DNA from: Microcebus murinus
Lineage: Eukaryota > Chordata > Mammalia > Primates > Cheirogaleidae
Direction: 5' to 3'
Assembly: GCF_040939455.1 (NCBI RefSeq)
Contig: NC_134107.1
Span: forward strand, 18,477,537-18,541,536
DNA length: 64,000 nucleotides
In this document: one piece after another, positions 1 through 12,249 of the stretch
Position numbering within the stretch: the first letter of the stretch is position 1
How the letters are laid out: each line of letters begins with the position of its first letter
Position numbers and translations under genes: made by a program
Notes under the pieces: model-generated
The model's database searches: none
Told to the model about the DNA's origin: nothing
The model's input: only the letters and a program-made list of their open reading frames with translations

Positions 1-399
1 TTTTCTTACCTGCTATACCTCTAGTACATGTTACTGTGCACATTTCTCAACAAATATTTTTGAATGAATTATGAGTGAAATCATAAAAGGTGTCCATTTT
101 CTTGCCCCAAGCACAAATTAAGGAAGTATAATAAAAACTAAAAACGTAATTTGTAACTTAATATGGAGAAGAATATTTTAAGCCCAATGACATATAATTC
201 TAAAATACAGTTCCTCCTGGTAATACAAAAGGACAGATTATATCATAGGAGTCTGAGTATAATAGCTAAGTAAGGAAAACTAATTTTTTAATCCTTTCAT
301 AAGTCCAAAGTCTCTAGATGCCAGGCTGTTAATTTAATTTATGAGTCTGGAATTTACTGCATAACATCTCATACTGTATAACAGCTAAACACAGTCTAT

Positions 400-489
400 A
401 AGGAAACAGTAGAGCTGGCACTGGAACTTACTAGTTATGTGAACTTAAACATACCATTTCATTATCATGAGCCTCAGTTTATTCATTTC
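400..489 (+). repeat. MIR SINE fragment
   Basis: The stretch reads like the central part of a mammalian-wide MIR: a 'tagttatgtgaactt' core followed by 'gagcctcagttt'. It is short and diverged. Positions 1-399 before it are AT-rich and hold nothing I recognise. Confidence 0.45.
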
Positions 490-3137
490 TTCCTTCCTTC
501 CTTTCTTTCTAACATACAAATATTATTTGTGTTTATTTATAGGGTACAATATGATGTTTTGACCTATGTATACATTGTATTAATAGAAAGATTCACTAAA
601 GCTAAATAACATATCTATCACCTCACCAGCTTACCATTTGTTTGTGGTAAAGATGTTAAAAATTATTAATTTAGCAATTTTGAACCATTCAATACATTAA
701 CTGTGGCCACTATACAGTGCAAGAGATCAATAAAACCTATGTCTCCAGGTTTTGCCTTTGATCAACATCTCCCCTTTCCTCGTCCCTCTTCCTTCCCCAT
801 TAATTTCCACTACCTTTCTACTCTCTGTTTCCAAGAGACTAACAACGTTTTTAGATTTGATGTATAAATGAGATCATGCAGTATTTGTCTTCTGGTGCCT
901 GGTTTATTTCGCTTAGTATAATGTCCTCCAGTGCTATCCATATTGCTGTGAATGACAGAATTGTCATCTTTGTAATGGGTTTGTAGTATTCCATTGTGTT
1001 TCCATACTAGATTTTCTTTATGTGTCCTTCCATTGAGGGACACAGGATTGCCTTCATATCATGGCTACTGTGAACAAGGCTGAAATAAATATTGAAATAC
1101 AGATTTTTGTCAACACACTAATTTTAATTCCATTGGATATATATGCAGAAGTGAGATTGCTAGATCATATGGTAAATCTATTTTTAGTTTTTTGAGGAAC
1201 TTTCATACTATTTTCCCAAATGGATATACTGATTTATAGTCCTACCAACAGTATACAAAGTTTCCTTTTCCCCACATCCTAGCCAGCACTTGTTATATCA
1301 TAGCCATTCTAACAGGTATCAAGTGATATCTCATTGCAGCTTTAATTTGCATTTCCCTTATAATTATAGATGCTGAGTATTATTTTCATATATCTATTCC
1401 CATTTATTTTAAAAATTTGAAGAAGAAAAAATACTTTCAAACTCCTTTTTTGAGGCCAGCTTTACCATGATACTAAAGCCAGGAATGGACACTAGAAAAA
1501 AAGATTACTACAAGCCAATATGCCTGATGAACACAGATGTAAAAGCCCTCAACAAAATATTAGCAAACTGAATTCAGCAGCACATTAAAAAGATCATTCA
1601 CCATGATCAAGTGGGATTTATATGAGAGATGCAAGGATGGTCTATCAATATGTAAATCAATAAATATGAAATACCATGTTAACAAAATGAAGAAAACTAC
1701 ATGATCATTTCAATAGATGCAGAAAAATTGACAAAATTCAAAATAATTTCATAATTTAGAAAAAACTCTCAACAAAATAGTTATACAAAGAATGCACCTC
1801 AACGCAATAAAGACCAAGTATTTTAAGCTCATCATTAATATCAATCAATTGTGAAAAGCTGAAAGCATTTCTTCCAAGATCAGGAATAAGATAAAGATGC
1901 CCATTCTCACTGTTTCTATTCAATATAGTATTGAAAGTTCTAGCCAGAGCAGTTAGGCAAGAAAAAAGAAAAAGGCATCCATGTATAAAAAAGAAGAAAT
2001 AAAATTGTTGCTGTTTGCCAATGACAAGATCTTCTCTACAGAAAACCCTAGGGACCCAAAAAAACAAAACAAAACCCCTGTTAAACTAATAAAGAAATTT
2101 AGTAAAATTGCAGTTTACAAAATCAGCACACAAAAATCACTAGTGTTTCTAAACACTAACAACAAACCATCTGAAAAAGAAATTAAGAAAAGAATTCCAT
2201 TTGAAGTAAAATAAAAAATAGTTAAATAATTAGAAGTCTATTTTAAAATGGAGATAAAACATCTGTACATAGAAAACTATAAAACATTGATGAAAGAAAT
2301 TGAAGAAATCAAAAATAAATGGAAATATATTCTATATTTGTGGATTGGAAGAATACCCAAAGCTATCTACAGATTTAATATAATCTCTATCAGAATTTCA
2401 GTGACACTTTTCACAGAAATGGAAAAAACAATTCCAAAATTCATATAGAACCAGAAAAGATTTATAACCAAAGCAATCTTGAGCAAAAAGGAAAAAGCTG
2501 GAGGCATCATACTTCCTGATTTTAAAATATAGTATAAAGCTATTATAATTGAAACAGCATGTAACTTGCATAAAAATAGGCACATTGACCAATGGAAAAA
2601 GACAGAAAGCCCAGAAATAAACCCAAGTATTCACAGATAATTTATTTTCAACAAAGGAGTCAAGAATACCTAATGGGGAAAGCACAGTCTCTTCAATATA
2701 CGGTGTTGGGAAAATTGGATGCTCCCAGGCAGAAGAATGAATTTGGATCATTATTTCATATCATTTATAAAAATCAACTTGAAATTTATAAAAGATTTAA
2801 ATGTTAGATCTGAAACTGTAAAGCTTACTAGAAGAAAACATAGGGGAAAACTTCTCAACATAGATTTGGACAATAATGTCTTGGATAGGACTTCACAAGC
2901 ATATGAAACAAAAGCAAAATAGGAGAATTGGGATTGCATCAAACTAAGAAGTGCTTTTTTGCATCAAAAAAATAATTAAGAGAGTGAAGACACATCTATG
3001 AATTGGGAGAAAACATTGGCAAACCATATATCTGATGTGGGCCTAATTTACAAAGTAACTCAAACAATTCGATCAAAGAAAACAAATAACCTGAATTTTA
3101 GAAAGGTAAATGATCTGAACAGACATTTCTCTAAAGC
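490..3137 (-). mobile_element. Old L1 with 5' inversion (twin-primed)
   Basis: Positions about 490-1400 read as the 3' UTR and end of ORF2 of an old L1 on the minus strand. Positions about 1425-3137 read as ORF2 (reverse transcriptase region to just before the C-terminal domain) on the plus strand. The two parts are neighbouring pieces of one element: the plus part ends at 'gacatttctctaaag' and the minus part starts a few bases further on in L1. This is the arrangement produced by twin priming, where the 5' piece is inverted. A T-rich tract at 489-511 is the expected poly(A) side. A 10-base match, ttattcattt, at 479-488 and 3138-3147 may be the target-site duplication. ORF2 is broken by many stops; the short open stretches at 1981-2214 and 2248-2448 are remnants. 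Confidence 0.7.
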
Positions 3138-3149
3138 TTATTCATTTTT

Positions 3150-3812
3150 AAAATTAGCTTAAAAATATAAAGACTGCTACATTGCTTTCTTGTTAAGGAA
3201 CTCAAGAGAAGAAAGGAAGAAAAGAAGGAAGAGAGGAAGAAAGGGAAGGTGATAAAAAGTTATAATTAATTAAGTGCCTTTGGTGTACAAAAAGTCAGCT
3301 AAGCCAAATAATGCTTCCACATAATAATATCATTTAATCTGGTGATTCTTAAACCATAAATGCCCTATAGTTGGTTGTTGTTTATTTGTTTGTTTTTAAT
3401 ATTATTGCCTAAACCCTCTTTTGACGAATTAAATCAGAATCTCTGTAGATAGGATTTAAGATAGGTGTTTTTAAAAGCTCCCCAGGTGAGCTTTTGAGGG
3501 CTTGTTTTTTAATACTTTTTCACAGACAAAGAGATATTGGTGAGAAGCATGTGGATGTAAGTATGTGTGTGTGTTCAACATAAGCAGATCTTTTTGTCTC
3601 ATATCGACACCAGCCAGCATTTCCCCCTGCTGAAGGCACTGAACAGGTAGACAGGAAGACTCTACCAGTTGATGTCAGCCAACGTTTGTCTTCAGTCACC
3701 TCAGGGATATCATTAGTTCATCACATGGTTATTTGCTTTCTCCTTGTCCCATCATTTTGTTATTGTTGTTAGTGTTCTATTTTTCTCTTCTTTCTATTCT
3801 ATCTTTTTATTG
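3150..3812. other. Gene-free stretch with a GA-rich tract
   Basis: The stretch is AT-rich with a purine-rich simple repeat (gaagaaaggaag type) at about 3205-3250. I see no gene or clear transposon in the rest. Confidence 0.5.
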
Positions 3813-4569
3813 TGGACTTAATTCATTTGGGCTGCTAAACTGAATTATCATAAAGTGGTTGGCTTATGAAGAACAGAAATGTATTTCTTACAGTTCTAGC
3901 AGCTAGGAAATCCAAGATGATCAAGGTGCCAATTGATTCGGTGTGTGGTGAGAGCTCCCTCTTGGGATCACAGATGGTGCCTTTTCACTGTTTTTTCATA
4001 TAGTGGAGGAAGCTAACAAGCTTTCTTTGGCCTCTTTTGTAAGGATGTTAATCACATTCATGAGTAATATGTATCCTGATCCTACTAACTGCAAACATCC
4101 TTCTAATATCACCACCATAGGGGTTAGGATTTTGACATATACCGTGTTTCCCCGAAAATAAGACCTACCCATAAAATAAGCCCTAACAGGATTTCTAAGC
4201 ATTTGCACAATATAAGCCCTACCCCGAAAATAAGACTTAGTGATGGGCGTGGCTACGCAGCCTATCTGCACAACCCAGGCATTTCGTTGCAGAGTGGTAA
4301 AGAAGAAGAGCAGCCCTTCTCATCTGCCCCACAGCTACTATCCCAGAGGTGACCGGAAAAGTGCGGGCAGCCCCACCAACAAGGTTGGCTCCCCCTTTCA
4401 GGTCCCGGCCATCCTATGCGTGCTGCAAGCTGAGGCTTTGAGGGGAAAATAGCACATCCCCTGAAAATAAGCCCTAGCGTGTCTTCTTGAGGAAAAATAA
4501 ATATAAGACCTGTCTTATTTTCAGGGAAACACGGTAACTTTGGGGGAAACACAATATTCAGATCACAGC
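3813..4569 (-). mobile_element. MLT1-type LTR (ERVL-MaLR), split
   Basis: The minus-strand sequence follows the MLT1 LTR. On the plus strand one reads 'cttacagttctagcagctag', 'aaatccaagatgatcaaggtg' and, at the far end, 'gggggaaacacaatattcag', which is the reverse of the usual MLT1 start. The LTR is interrupted at 4140-4536 by a TA-flanked DNA transposon, and the two LTR parts join smoothly when that is removed. Confidence 0.7.
4142..4534. mobile_element. Non-autonomous TA-flanked DNA transposon (Tc1/mariner-like)
   Basis: The element is 393 bp. Its ends are inverted repeats of about 23 bp starting CCGTGTTTCCC and containing GAAAATAAGAC (one mismatch seen), and it is flanked by TA on both sides (4140-4141 and 4535-4536). 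The motif 'gaaaataag' or 'aataagccc' recurs inside both arms, so the subterminal parts are also partly repeated. The middle is GC-rich with several CpGs and has no transposase. TA duplication is the hallmark of Tc1/mariner transposons. It sits inside an MLT1 LTR, so it is younger than that LTR. I cannot name the exact family. Confidence 0.75.
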
Positions 4570-4719
4570 AAATGTTGCAACTCTTGTCGTTGTTGTTGTT
4601 GATAATTTAGTGCTTGCTTTAGGGTACATGGTATAGATATTTTTTCTTATCACAATCTACTTTCAACTGTACGAGTACCCCTTCACATATGAAATAAAAA
4701 CATTACAGTATTTAATCAC

Positions 4720-5470
4720 TCCTACCATGTCCTTTATAAAAATTTTATTATACATTTATTAGTTTTATACACTTATCTTTCACATAGATTTACATGATTA
4801 AAGCACATATGACTTTAAGAGATTTAAATCACACATGTAGTAATTTGTGGTGCTCTTCATTCCTTTGTCTAGATTCATGGTTCTGTCTGGTATCCTTTTC
4901 CTTCTGACTGATGGGCTTCCTTTATCACTTCTTACAGTGCAAGTGCAGGTGTAATGTTTTATGTCCAAAAAGTCTTTATTTTGGATTCTTTTTGAATATC
5001 TTTTCCTTGGGTACAGAATCTTAAGTTGACAGCTATTTTGTTTCATTACTTTAATAATGTTTCTCCACTGTCTTCTGACTTACTCAGCTTCTGATAAGAA
5101 GATAAATGTACAACAATGTTATATGAAATGAAACATGATGCCATTCTTTTCTTTTTTCCTCTGTGTACAATGTTTCCTTGACTACTTAAGGGTTTCATTT
5201 GTCGCTTGCTGTGAGCAATTTGATTATGCTGTGTTTTCAGGTAGTTTTCTAAATATTTTTTTTGTATGTGGGGTTTGTTAATCTTCTTGAAGTTAAGGGT
5301 GTTAATTTTTAACTTTTGGGAAATTTTCACCTATAATTACAGGTTAAGATAATTATGACTCTGATCCCTTCTCATCCTCTGTTTCTATTCTGATCTAAGC
5401 CTCTGTTCTTTTCTGAGTGCATCATAATTAACCCCCTTCCACCCCCTCAAGGATTTCTATTTTCTGTTCT
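4720..5470 (-). mobile_element. Old LINE fragment (L1-like)
   Basis: The phrase order around 5060-5330 ('tttctccactgtcttctgac', 'gagcaatttgattatgctgtg', 'gtttgttaatcttcttgaag') matches an old mammalian L1-type LINE read on the minus strand. It is diverged, with no useful reading frame; the open stretches here are chance. 4570-4719 and 5471-5577 hold nothing else I recognise. Confidence 0.45.
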
Positions 5471-5577
5471 TAGTATTCTACAATAGATTATTTGCACAGC
5501 AGTCATAGCTGTCCATTAACCAAAGATACATTACATTATTCTTTAGCTAAAAATCCTACCATGGCTATTTTATCAAT

Positions 5578-6397
5578 AAGAAGACAGAAGAATGGCCAAC
5601 AAACATATGAAAAAATGCTCACCATCCCTAATCATCAGGGAAATGCAAATCAAAACTACAATGAGATATCACTTAACTCCAGTGAGAATGGCCTTTATCA
5701 AAAAGTCTCCAAATAACAAATGTTGGCATGGTTGTGGAGAGAGAGGAACACTCCTACACTGCTGGTGGAACTGCAAACTAGTTCAACCTCTGTGGAAAGC
5801 AATATGGAGATACCTTAAAGCGATACAAGTGAATATACCATTTGATCCAGCAATCCCATTGCTGGGCATCTACCCAAATGATCCAGTGACACTCTTCAAA
5901 AAAGACACCTGCACTCGAATGTTTATAGCAGCACAATTCATAATTGCAAGGCTGTGGAAACAGCCCAAGTGCCCATCAATCCAAGAATGGATTAATAAAA
6001 TGTGGTATATGTATACCATGGAGTACTATTCAGCTCTAAGAAACAACGGTGATATAGCACATCTTATATTTTCCTGGTTAGAGCTGGAACCCATACTACT
6101 AAGTGAAGTATCCCAAGAATGGAAAAACAAGCACCAGATATATTCTCCAGCAAACTGGTATTAACTGAGTAGCACCTAAGTGGACACACAGGTGCTACAG
6201 TAATAGGGTATTGGGGAGGTGGGAGGGGGGAGGGGGGCGGGTATATACATACATAATGAGTGAGATGTGCACCATCTGGGGGATGGTCATGATGGAGACT
6301 CAGACTTTTGGGGGGAGGGGGGGAAATGGGCATTTATTGAAACCTTAAAATCTGTACCCCCATAATATGCCAAAATAAAAAAAAAAAAAAAAAAAAG
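5578..6397 (+). mobile_element. Young 5'-truncated L1
   Basis: The element starts just before the codons for the C-terminal 190 residues of ORF2, runs through the 3' UTR with its G-rich tract (about 6211-6240) and second G-run (6309-6322), and ends in AATAAA plus an A-tail of about 20 bases at 6378-6397. It is nearly identical to the 3' end of the full-length L1 at 13.0-19.5 kb. No clear target-site duplication was found; the 5' junction overlaps the flank by 'aagaagacag' microhomology. Confidence 0.9.
5592..6164 (+). pseudogene. L1 ORF2 C-terminal remnant, open frame
   Basis: This 190-residue open frame is the C-terminal end of L1 ORF2 protein, including the cysteine-rich motif CX3CX7HX4C (CWHGC ... 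HCWWNC, residues 44-61). It differs from the same part of the intact ORF2 at 13244-17074 at only six positions (such as H for R after the first Cys-Trp, N for D, I for L, F for Y, Q for K). It lacks endonuclease and reverse transcriptase, so it is not functional. The few differences and the absence of stops mean the insertion is young. Confidence 0.9.
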
Positions 6398-7233
6398 AGT
6401 AAAGGGCGAATTTTGCAATGGTCTACATAGCCCTGCTTGGTCAAGTTCTACATTACAAATCTAATATTATATCTTCTATTGCTTAATCTCATTTTATTTT
6501 CCAACCACATTTGACTCTGCTGTTTCTTAACACAATAGTCATATTGTTACTTGAAAACTGTTGCACTGATAGTACTCTCACACTAGAACAGTTTTCCCCT
6601 ACATATCCATATAGTCTATTTACTCAACCCTTCAAATATTTATTTAAATATCATCTTCTCAGAGGGATCCTCTGATAAATTTAATTAAAAATTTAATTCC
6701 CATCTGGGCTACTTGCTCTATTCTATCTTCATTTTGCTCAATAACATCTATCATGCTAAATAACTCACTTCTCATTCTGTTTATTTGTTTTGCAAACCTC
6801 ATAAAGAGAGAAATCTGGTTATTTAACTTAAAAATATATGTTTATGGAATATCTGCATTTAATTATATAATATCCATCAAGTATCTTTTTTTTTGTGCCT
6901 TTACTGTGCTAGGCACTACAGATAAAATAGTGAATGGAATATATTAAGTCGTTGGCTTTAAAAAATAAAAGTTTAGTGGAAGAGACATGAAAACAAGTTA
7001 TATGTGAGAACCCTTAGGAAGGGCACCTAAGCTAGAATTTAAACTAAATATGAATTAATATCTGAAATATAAGCTAGAATTAGTCATCTCTTGGTGATAT
7101 ATTTTGGTTTAGAATAATTAATGGTTTTCTCTGTGCTTATCACACATTGATTTTTTACCTATCTCATGGAGGCAACAATACAAGGCTGAAGCAAATCAGT
7201 TCTAATATATATTGACAGTTGCATAATTTATTA
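6398..7233. other. Gene-free AT-rich stretch, 3' flank of the OR8K-type gene
   Basis: No transposon or gene is recognisable. The part nearest 7233 is likely 3' untranslated sequence of the minus-strand OR gene, but no boundary can be set. Confidence 0.4.
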
Positions 7234-8196
7234 TTACCATATCCTACAATTAAATTTAAATAGAATATTTGTACACATTTTGCAGGTTCTATACAGGGCA
7301 TTTTTTACATCCTTGTTCCTCAAACTATAGATCATGGGATTCAGCATGGGTATTACCAAAGTGTAAAATAAAGAGGCCATTTTATCAGTATCAAAGGAAT
7401 GACTGGATTTAGGGTGCACATACATAAAGAACAGAGTCCCATAGAATACAATTATCACTGTCAGGTGAGAGCCACAGGTAGAGAAGGCTTTGTACCTGCC
7501 TTCTGCAGAATTCATCCTGAGTATGGTGACAAGGATCAGAATGTACGACACAAGGACTACCAGAAGAGATGAGACTAAATTAAAAGCTGAAAAAATCAGA
7601 ATTATTAATTTGATTTCACGTGTGTCTGAGCACAGCAAAGATATCAAGGGCAGGCTGTCACAGTAGAAATGCCTGATGACATTATGGCCACAAAACGATG
7701 AAGTAAAAATTTTTATGATAGTCAGCACAGACAAAAAGACACTGTAGAGATAAGGCACTGCCACTAGCACTTGACATAACCGTTGTGACATGATAACTGT
7801 GTAAAGCAAAGGGTTACAGATGGCCACGTAGCGGTCATAGGCCATTGCCGACAGAATGAAAACCTCACTACTGATGAACATACTGAAGAAAATGAGTTGG
7901 GTGGCACACCAATTATAGGAGATTGTGTGTCGATCTTTGCCAAAATCTGCTAGCATCTTGGGTCCCACAGCTGTTGAATAACCAAGATCAGTGAACGCCA
8001 GATGTCTTAGGAAAAAGTACATGGGTGTATGCAGCCTAGAGTCTATCTTGGTGAGGATGATCAAGCCCAAGTTACCAACAACTGACACCATGTACACAGT
8101 GAGGAAGAACCCAAATAATGGAGTCTGCAGCTCAGGGAGGTCTGTGATTCCCATTAGAATAAATTCACTCAGTACTGTTAGATTGTGTTTATCCAT
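7234..8196 (-). CDS. Olfactory receptor, OR8K subfamily (OR8K1/OR8K3-like)
   Basis: This is an intact single-exon gene of 320 codons. Class II olfactory receptors are seven-transmembrane GPCRs that couple odorant binding to the olfactory G protein in sensory cilia. Seen here: an N-glycosylation site NLT at residue 5; GN in TM1 (41-42); PMYFFL (58-63); [10 protein letters not shown] (118-127) at the end of TM3; [10 protein letters not shown] (236-245) entering TM6; PMLNPMIYSLRN (283-294) in TM7. Cysteines 97, 169, 179 and 189, which form the two conserved extracellular disulfides, are all present. The first Met gives the usual short N-terminus before the NLT site. The C-tail (about 20 residues after RNKDVKNA) is slightly long for the family. 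Subfamily is from resemblance to human OR8K proteins; the exact orthologue is not certain. Ligand unknown. Confidence 0.93.
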   Translation of the reverse strand: MDKHNLTVLSEFILMGITDLPELQTPLFGFFLTVYMVSVVGNLGLIILTKIDSRLHTPMYFFLRHLAFTDLGYSTAVGPKMLADFGKDRHTISYNWCATQLIFFSMFISSEVFILSAMAYDRYVAICNPLLYTVIMSQRLCQVLVAVPYLYSVFLSVLTIIKIFTSSFCGHNVIRHFYCDSLPLISLLCSDTREIKLIILIFSAFNLVSSLLVVLVSYILILVTILRMNSAEGRYKAFSTCGSHLTVIIVFYGTLFFMYVHPKSSHSFDTDKMASLFYTLVIPMLNPMIYSLRNKDVKNALYRTCKMCTNILFKFNCRIW

Positions 8197-10900
8197 TCAA
8201 GAAACCTATACTGGGAATAAATATAAGAATAATCATTTACTTTTATAAGAAACATATATATATATATATACACACATGTATTTATATTTATATATAATAC
8301 TTATATGTATATATATTTATAAGCATTCATACACATTGAGATATATATGGAGAAAAACAATTTATGTATATAATTATTCATATATATTTAACATAAGCTC
8401 ATTCCATTTCTTCAAACTTCAGCATTTTGACATAAATTTTGAAGGTAGAGAAAATTAAACTATTATTTTGTAAATTGATAATATCATCACACAGAATAAT
8501 TATCCACCCTCTCCTAAAATATTTTAATGTAGTGCATTGAAATAATGGAATATAAGGTAAGACCAAAAAGTAACTGATAGAATAGAGTGAACATCACTGA
8601 ATAATTTTCCTTTAAACAGGAGACGGTTTCTTTAGAACACGATATTCATACTGTGCCAAAAATTTATTCCACATATTATATTATTAGTTACAACAGACAC
8701 CATACCTTTGGATAGTTCTAAGCAGTAGAATCTTAGCCAAAGAATTAAGTTAGCATTACTACTAATAAAGCAACTGGATAACATAGAGTGAGTTACATAG
8801 CATCTTATGAAATATTCTTAACATAAGTTTTTATCCTGATTATAATAAATATTTTAGATAATGCTTTCACTTTATGTATACCACAGTCAATAGAAAAACA
8901 TGGTAAATGTCCCTGGAAATAATATCAAAATATTTGAGGAGATAAAGCACTCAATATTATCAAAAGTTAATATTATTAAGAGATACTAACATCATTAATA
9001 CAATTAATATCATGGAAATCTACTTAAAAATTATAAGTGGATGCATACAACTTGATTCTGGTAGGAATAAAGAAAGAGGAAAAGAAAAAGAAAGAAAGAA
9101 TAGAAGAGAGATACATTGAAGTTTTTGCTCTGCTTTAATGTGCATGGCTCAAACAAAAGATATCTGATCTCCAGATTAAGTTAACTTTTCACTACTTGGA
9201 AACTTTGTAGAATCTATTTGTTACAATTATTTTTTTAAATATTTATTTTATTTCATATTGCATCAATTATAGACTCCATTCTTTGTTATACAATTGAGTT
9301 GACAATGTAACAATACATGCATATTATTTATACAATCTCTTTCACTGATAGACATCACTTTTTCGTTGAATAGGGGACTCCAAAAACCATGTACCTGTAC
9401 TAAAGCAAAATTTAAGATAAAGAAAACTGTCAGAATCTACTTTTTTAGTAATTCTTTGGGTTTGATTTACTCTTCAAATAATGGCATGTATTTCTATAAG
9501 AATTTTATGAATACTAGTAAGCAATCTACAATTATCTCACATCAAAGATGGCTTATAAAATAATGGCTCTCTGATATTTTTTCCTGCCCACTATATACAC
9601 ATTCTTGACTTTTTCAGGAACATTGAATTAATTTGCTAGAGACAATGAATTTTGTACATATTTTGGTGGATATGAAAACAAGTATAAACCAAGTTTGATT
9701 GCATAAATGAGAGATTTCCAGGGTGTGTTATTTTCCTAATCCATGCTAGTAAATACTAGTTACCCTATTAGTTAGAAAAGATATGAGATATTTCTCTAAC
9801 CATTTATAGATTTCTATGTAAAGCACTAAACTCTTTTTACTTGGTTTTTATTTATATTTACACTATTTTATGTGATTCCTGAAAATGATCTGGCTCTAGC
9901 CTTTTAAACCTTTTCTTTTTATTTCAATAACATTGTATTATTCCCACGTTTGTCAGACTCTCAAAACATATAAAAAATACCATGGGCAGATCCTACCATT
10001 GAACATTCACTATAAAACTAGGCTAGGCAGAGAGGTTAGAGGAGTTAATTCATTCCTCTGCCCTGCCACCACCCCTTCCAAATATGGCTTTTAACACTAA
10101 AACAGCTGACCATAAATATATTATACAATGAGAGATCAAGAAAATATGCATATATATACATTTACTTAAATATAAAAGTAATTTTTGAGTTGGAAAAAAA
10201 GAGTTAGGAAGAGCCAGTAAATAAATGAGTGGAAAAGACAACTCAATTTTAAGTGAAATATATATTACTGTTCTATAATTTTGAAAGTAATGATCTTTGC
10301 TTAAACCTGCATTTTAATCTTAGTTCTGATCTCCATTAGATAAGCGTTTGATCATTTTGGAGATAATTTTATGGCATTTCAAAGATTCCTCTAAACCTTA
10401 TAGGTAACTGAGGGGCATTGTTCTCTTGCTAATTAGACATCATAGTGTGATGAAGGGCTATATACTAAATCAGATGCTTTAGTAGTTTGCTTTGGTTTAA
10501 CCTCCAAAGAAAAGTGGTGCTTTGCAAATATGTGTTTTGGTTTTTTTGTTTGTTTGTTTGTTTCTTGTTTTCACTATTCAAAGAATATCTAGCTTTCACC
10601 AAAGATTATAATAAAGATGATTGCAACATCGTGGTAGCCCAGAAACTTCAGTTATCAAAGGACATTGTTAAAGCTATGGTTAAGTCCCCTAGATTAATTG
10701 TTAAAGAATAAAGATTAAGGAAAGAGGGGGCCATGAGAAGAGCAAACGGAAGTCAAAGGGGCAATCATAGAAATAGGTGCAGTCTACTCACCTGTAATGA
10801 GGAATCTTTCTGTGCTCCCCATTTCTAACTAAAATAACACAATAAGATTAATTTATGGGTTTCTTTCCTCCTTCAAGATTCTCTCTAAGGACAAGGGATG
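8197..10900. other. Long gene-free AT-rich stretch upstream of the OR8K-type gene
   Basis: It contains an AT/TG dinucleotide-rich tract at about 8250-8400, a GAAA-rich tract at 9065-9115, and TTTG repeats at 10545-10565. The upstream non-coding exon and promoter of the OR gene probably lie here, but I cannot place them. Short open frames show no family resemblance. Confidence 0.4.
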
Positions 10901-11490
10901 CAATTTGTTAATTATGTCTAAAGCAATTAAACGCTTTAAACAAAGCCAATGGGATATCTGCTAATTAAACAGGCACCTTTATATTCCAATAAAAGTAAAG
11001 CTATCTTAGATACCTTTCCACAATTCTTCTTGGTTAAGCCTTCTCTATTGTAACCGAGAAATCTGAAATCAAAACATTGTACCTGTAGGCCATAAATTTT
11101 AGTATTTCTTGTAGCTCTGAATAATCTTTTCCCAATACAGTGGCTTTTTGTGGCTTTATGGCTATTAACACAATGGAGAAATCCTCAAAGACTGCCTATT
11201 GCATTGTTTTAAAAATTCACAAGGGAAAATAATATAAATGTGTAACTTTCCCCCTATTTTGTAGTGTTTTAGATTTATTATAGAAGTTTAATATTCATAT
11301 AAACAAATGTACACATAATAAACTGATTTTTACAAACTTAACACATATATGTAACCGGAATCCATATTAAATAGCAAAAGCTAAACAAATAGAATGTTAT
11401 CAGGACGCTAGAAGAATTCCTCAATTGCTTTTCTACCATGAACTTCCCCACACACATGTAAAAATGTGCAATCAGTATACTGACTTCTGT
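10901..11490. other. Gene-free stretch
   Basis: AT-rich unique-looking sequence between the OR8K-type gene and an ERV LTR; nothing recognised. Confidence 0.35.
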
Positions 11491-12080
11491 GAACTAAAAT
11501 AAAATCTTACAGCTCACCCCGTACCAGTTGACTAAATGGACACCCTCTGGCCAAAGAAATATCCTAGAACTAAATTGCCTGCCAGGAGAAAGGAGGTCAG
11601 ACATGCTGTATTATGCCCCCCTTCCTTCTTGGGGACATCCTTTGTAACCCAATCACAGGCCTAAGGGTATGCAATGCAAACCTGCAGGTCCTCAATTTAC
11701 ACAACAAATCTGTGGCTTATCTCTGATAACAGTTCCTTATGTTGAAACATTCCAAGCCTTTAGACAAAGCTTCATGTTTTTAACCAATTACACGCCAAAG
11801 AATCTTTAAACCCACCTATAACCTGTCACTCCCCCCACCCCCTTTGAGATGGCCTACCTTTTCGGGCCAAACCAATGTATACCTCCCACATATTGATTTA
11901 TGACTCTACCTGTTACCCGTGTCTCCCTGAAATGTATAAAACCAAATTGTAACCCAGCCACATCGAGCCCACTAGCTCAAGGCATCTTGGGAGTTTTTCC
12001 CCATCATGGTCCTCAAATTTGACTCAGAGTAAATCTCTTTAAAATTATTTTACAGAGTTTGGGTTTTTTTCCCGTTGACA
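11491..12080 (+). mobile_element. ERV1 solo LTR, MER4-like
   Basis: The 3' part has the order expected of a gammaretrovirus-like LTR: promoter-proximal 'tgtataaaacc' at about 11933, then 'ccactagctc', 'catggtcctcaaatttgactc', the polyadenylation-like 'gagtaaatctcttt', and an end at 'cccgttgaca'. This order resembles MER4-group LTRs. The left edge (TG at 11491) is estimated. No internal viral genes adjoin it, so it is a solo LTR. Confidence 0.6.
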
Positions 12081-12249
12081 GTAGGATACAATTAGAAACA
12101 TTGGTTATATTGCCACAGCCTTGACTAAAATATTAGATTTGAAAACGTGCATAAAATGCCTGGTTTCAATGGTTCCCAGCCTTACACTGAGTAAGTAAAA
12201 ATCTTCACTTCTTGGCAGGTACAGCCATCTTATGACTACAAGTAACATC

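Noticed and set aside
1756..2942. Short frames near 2 kb
   Set aside because: Remnants or antisense shadows of decayed L1 ORF2.
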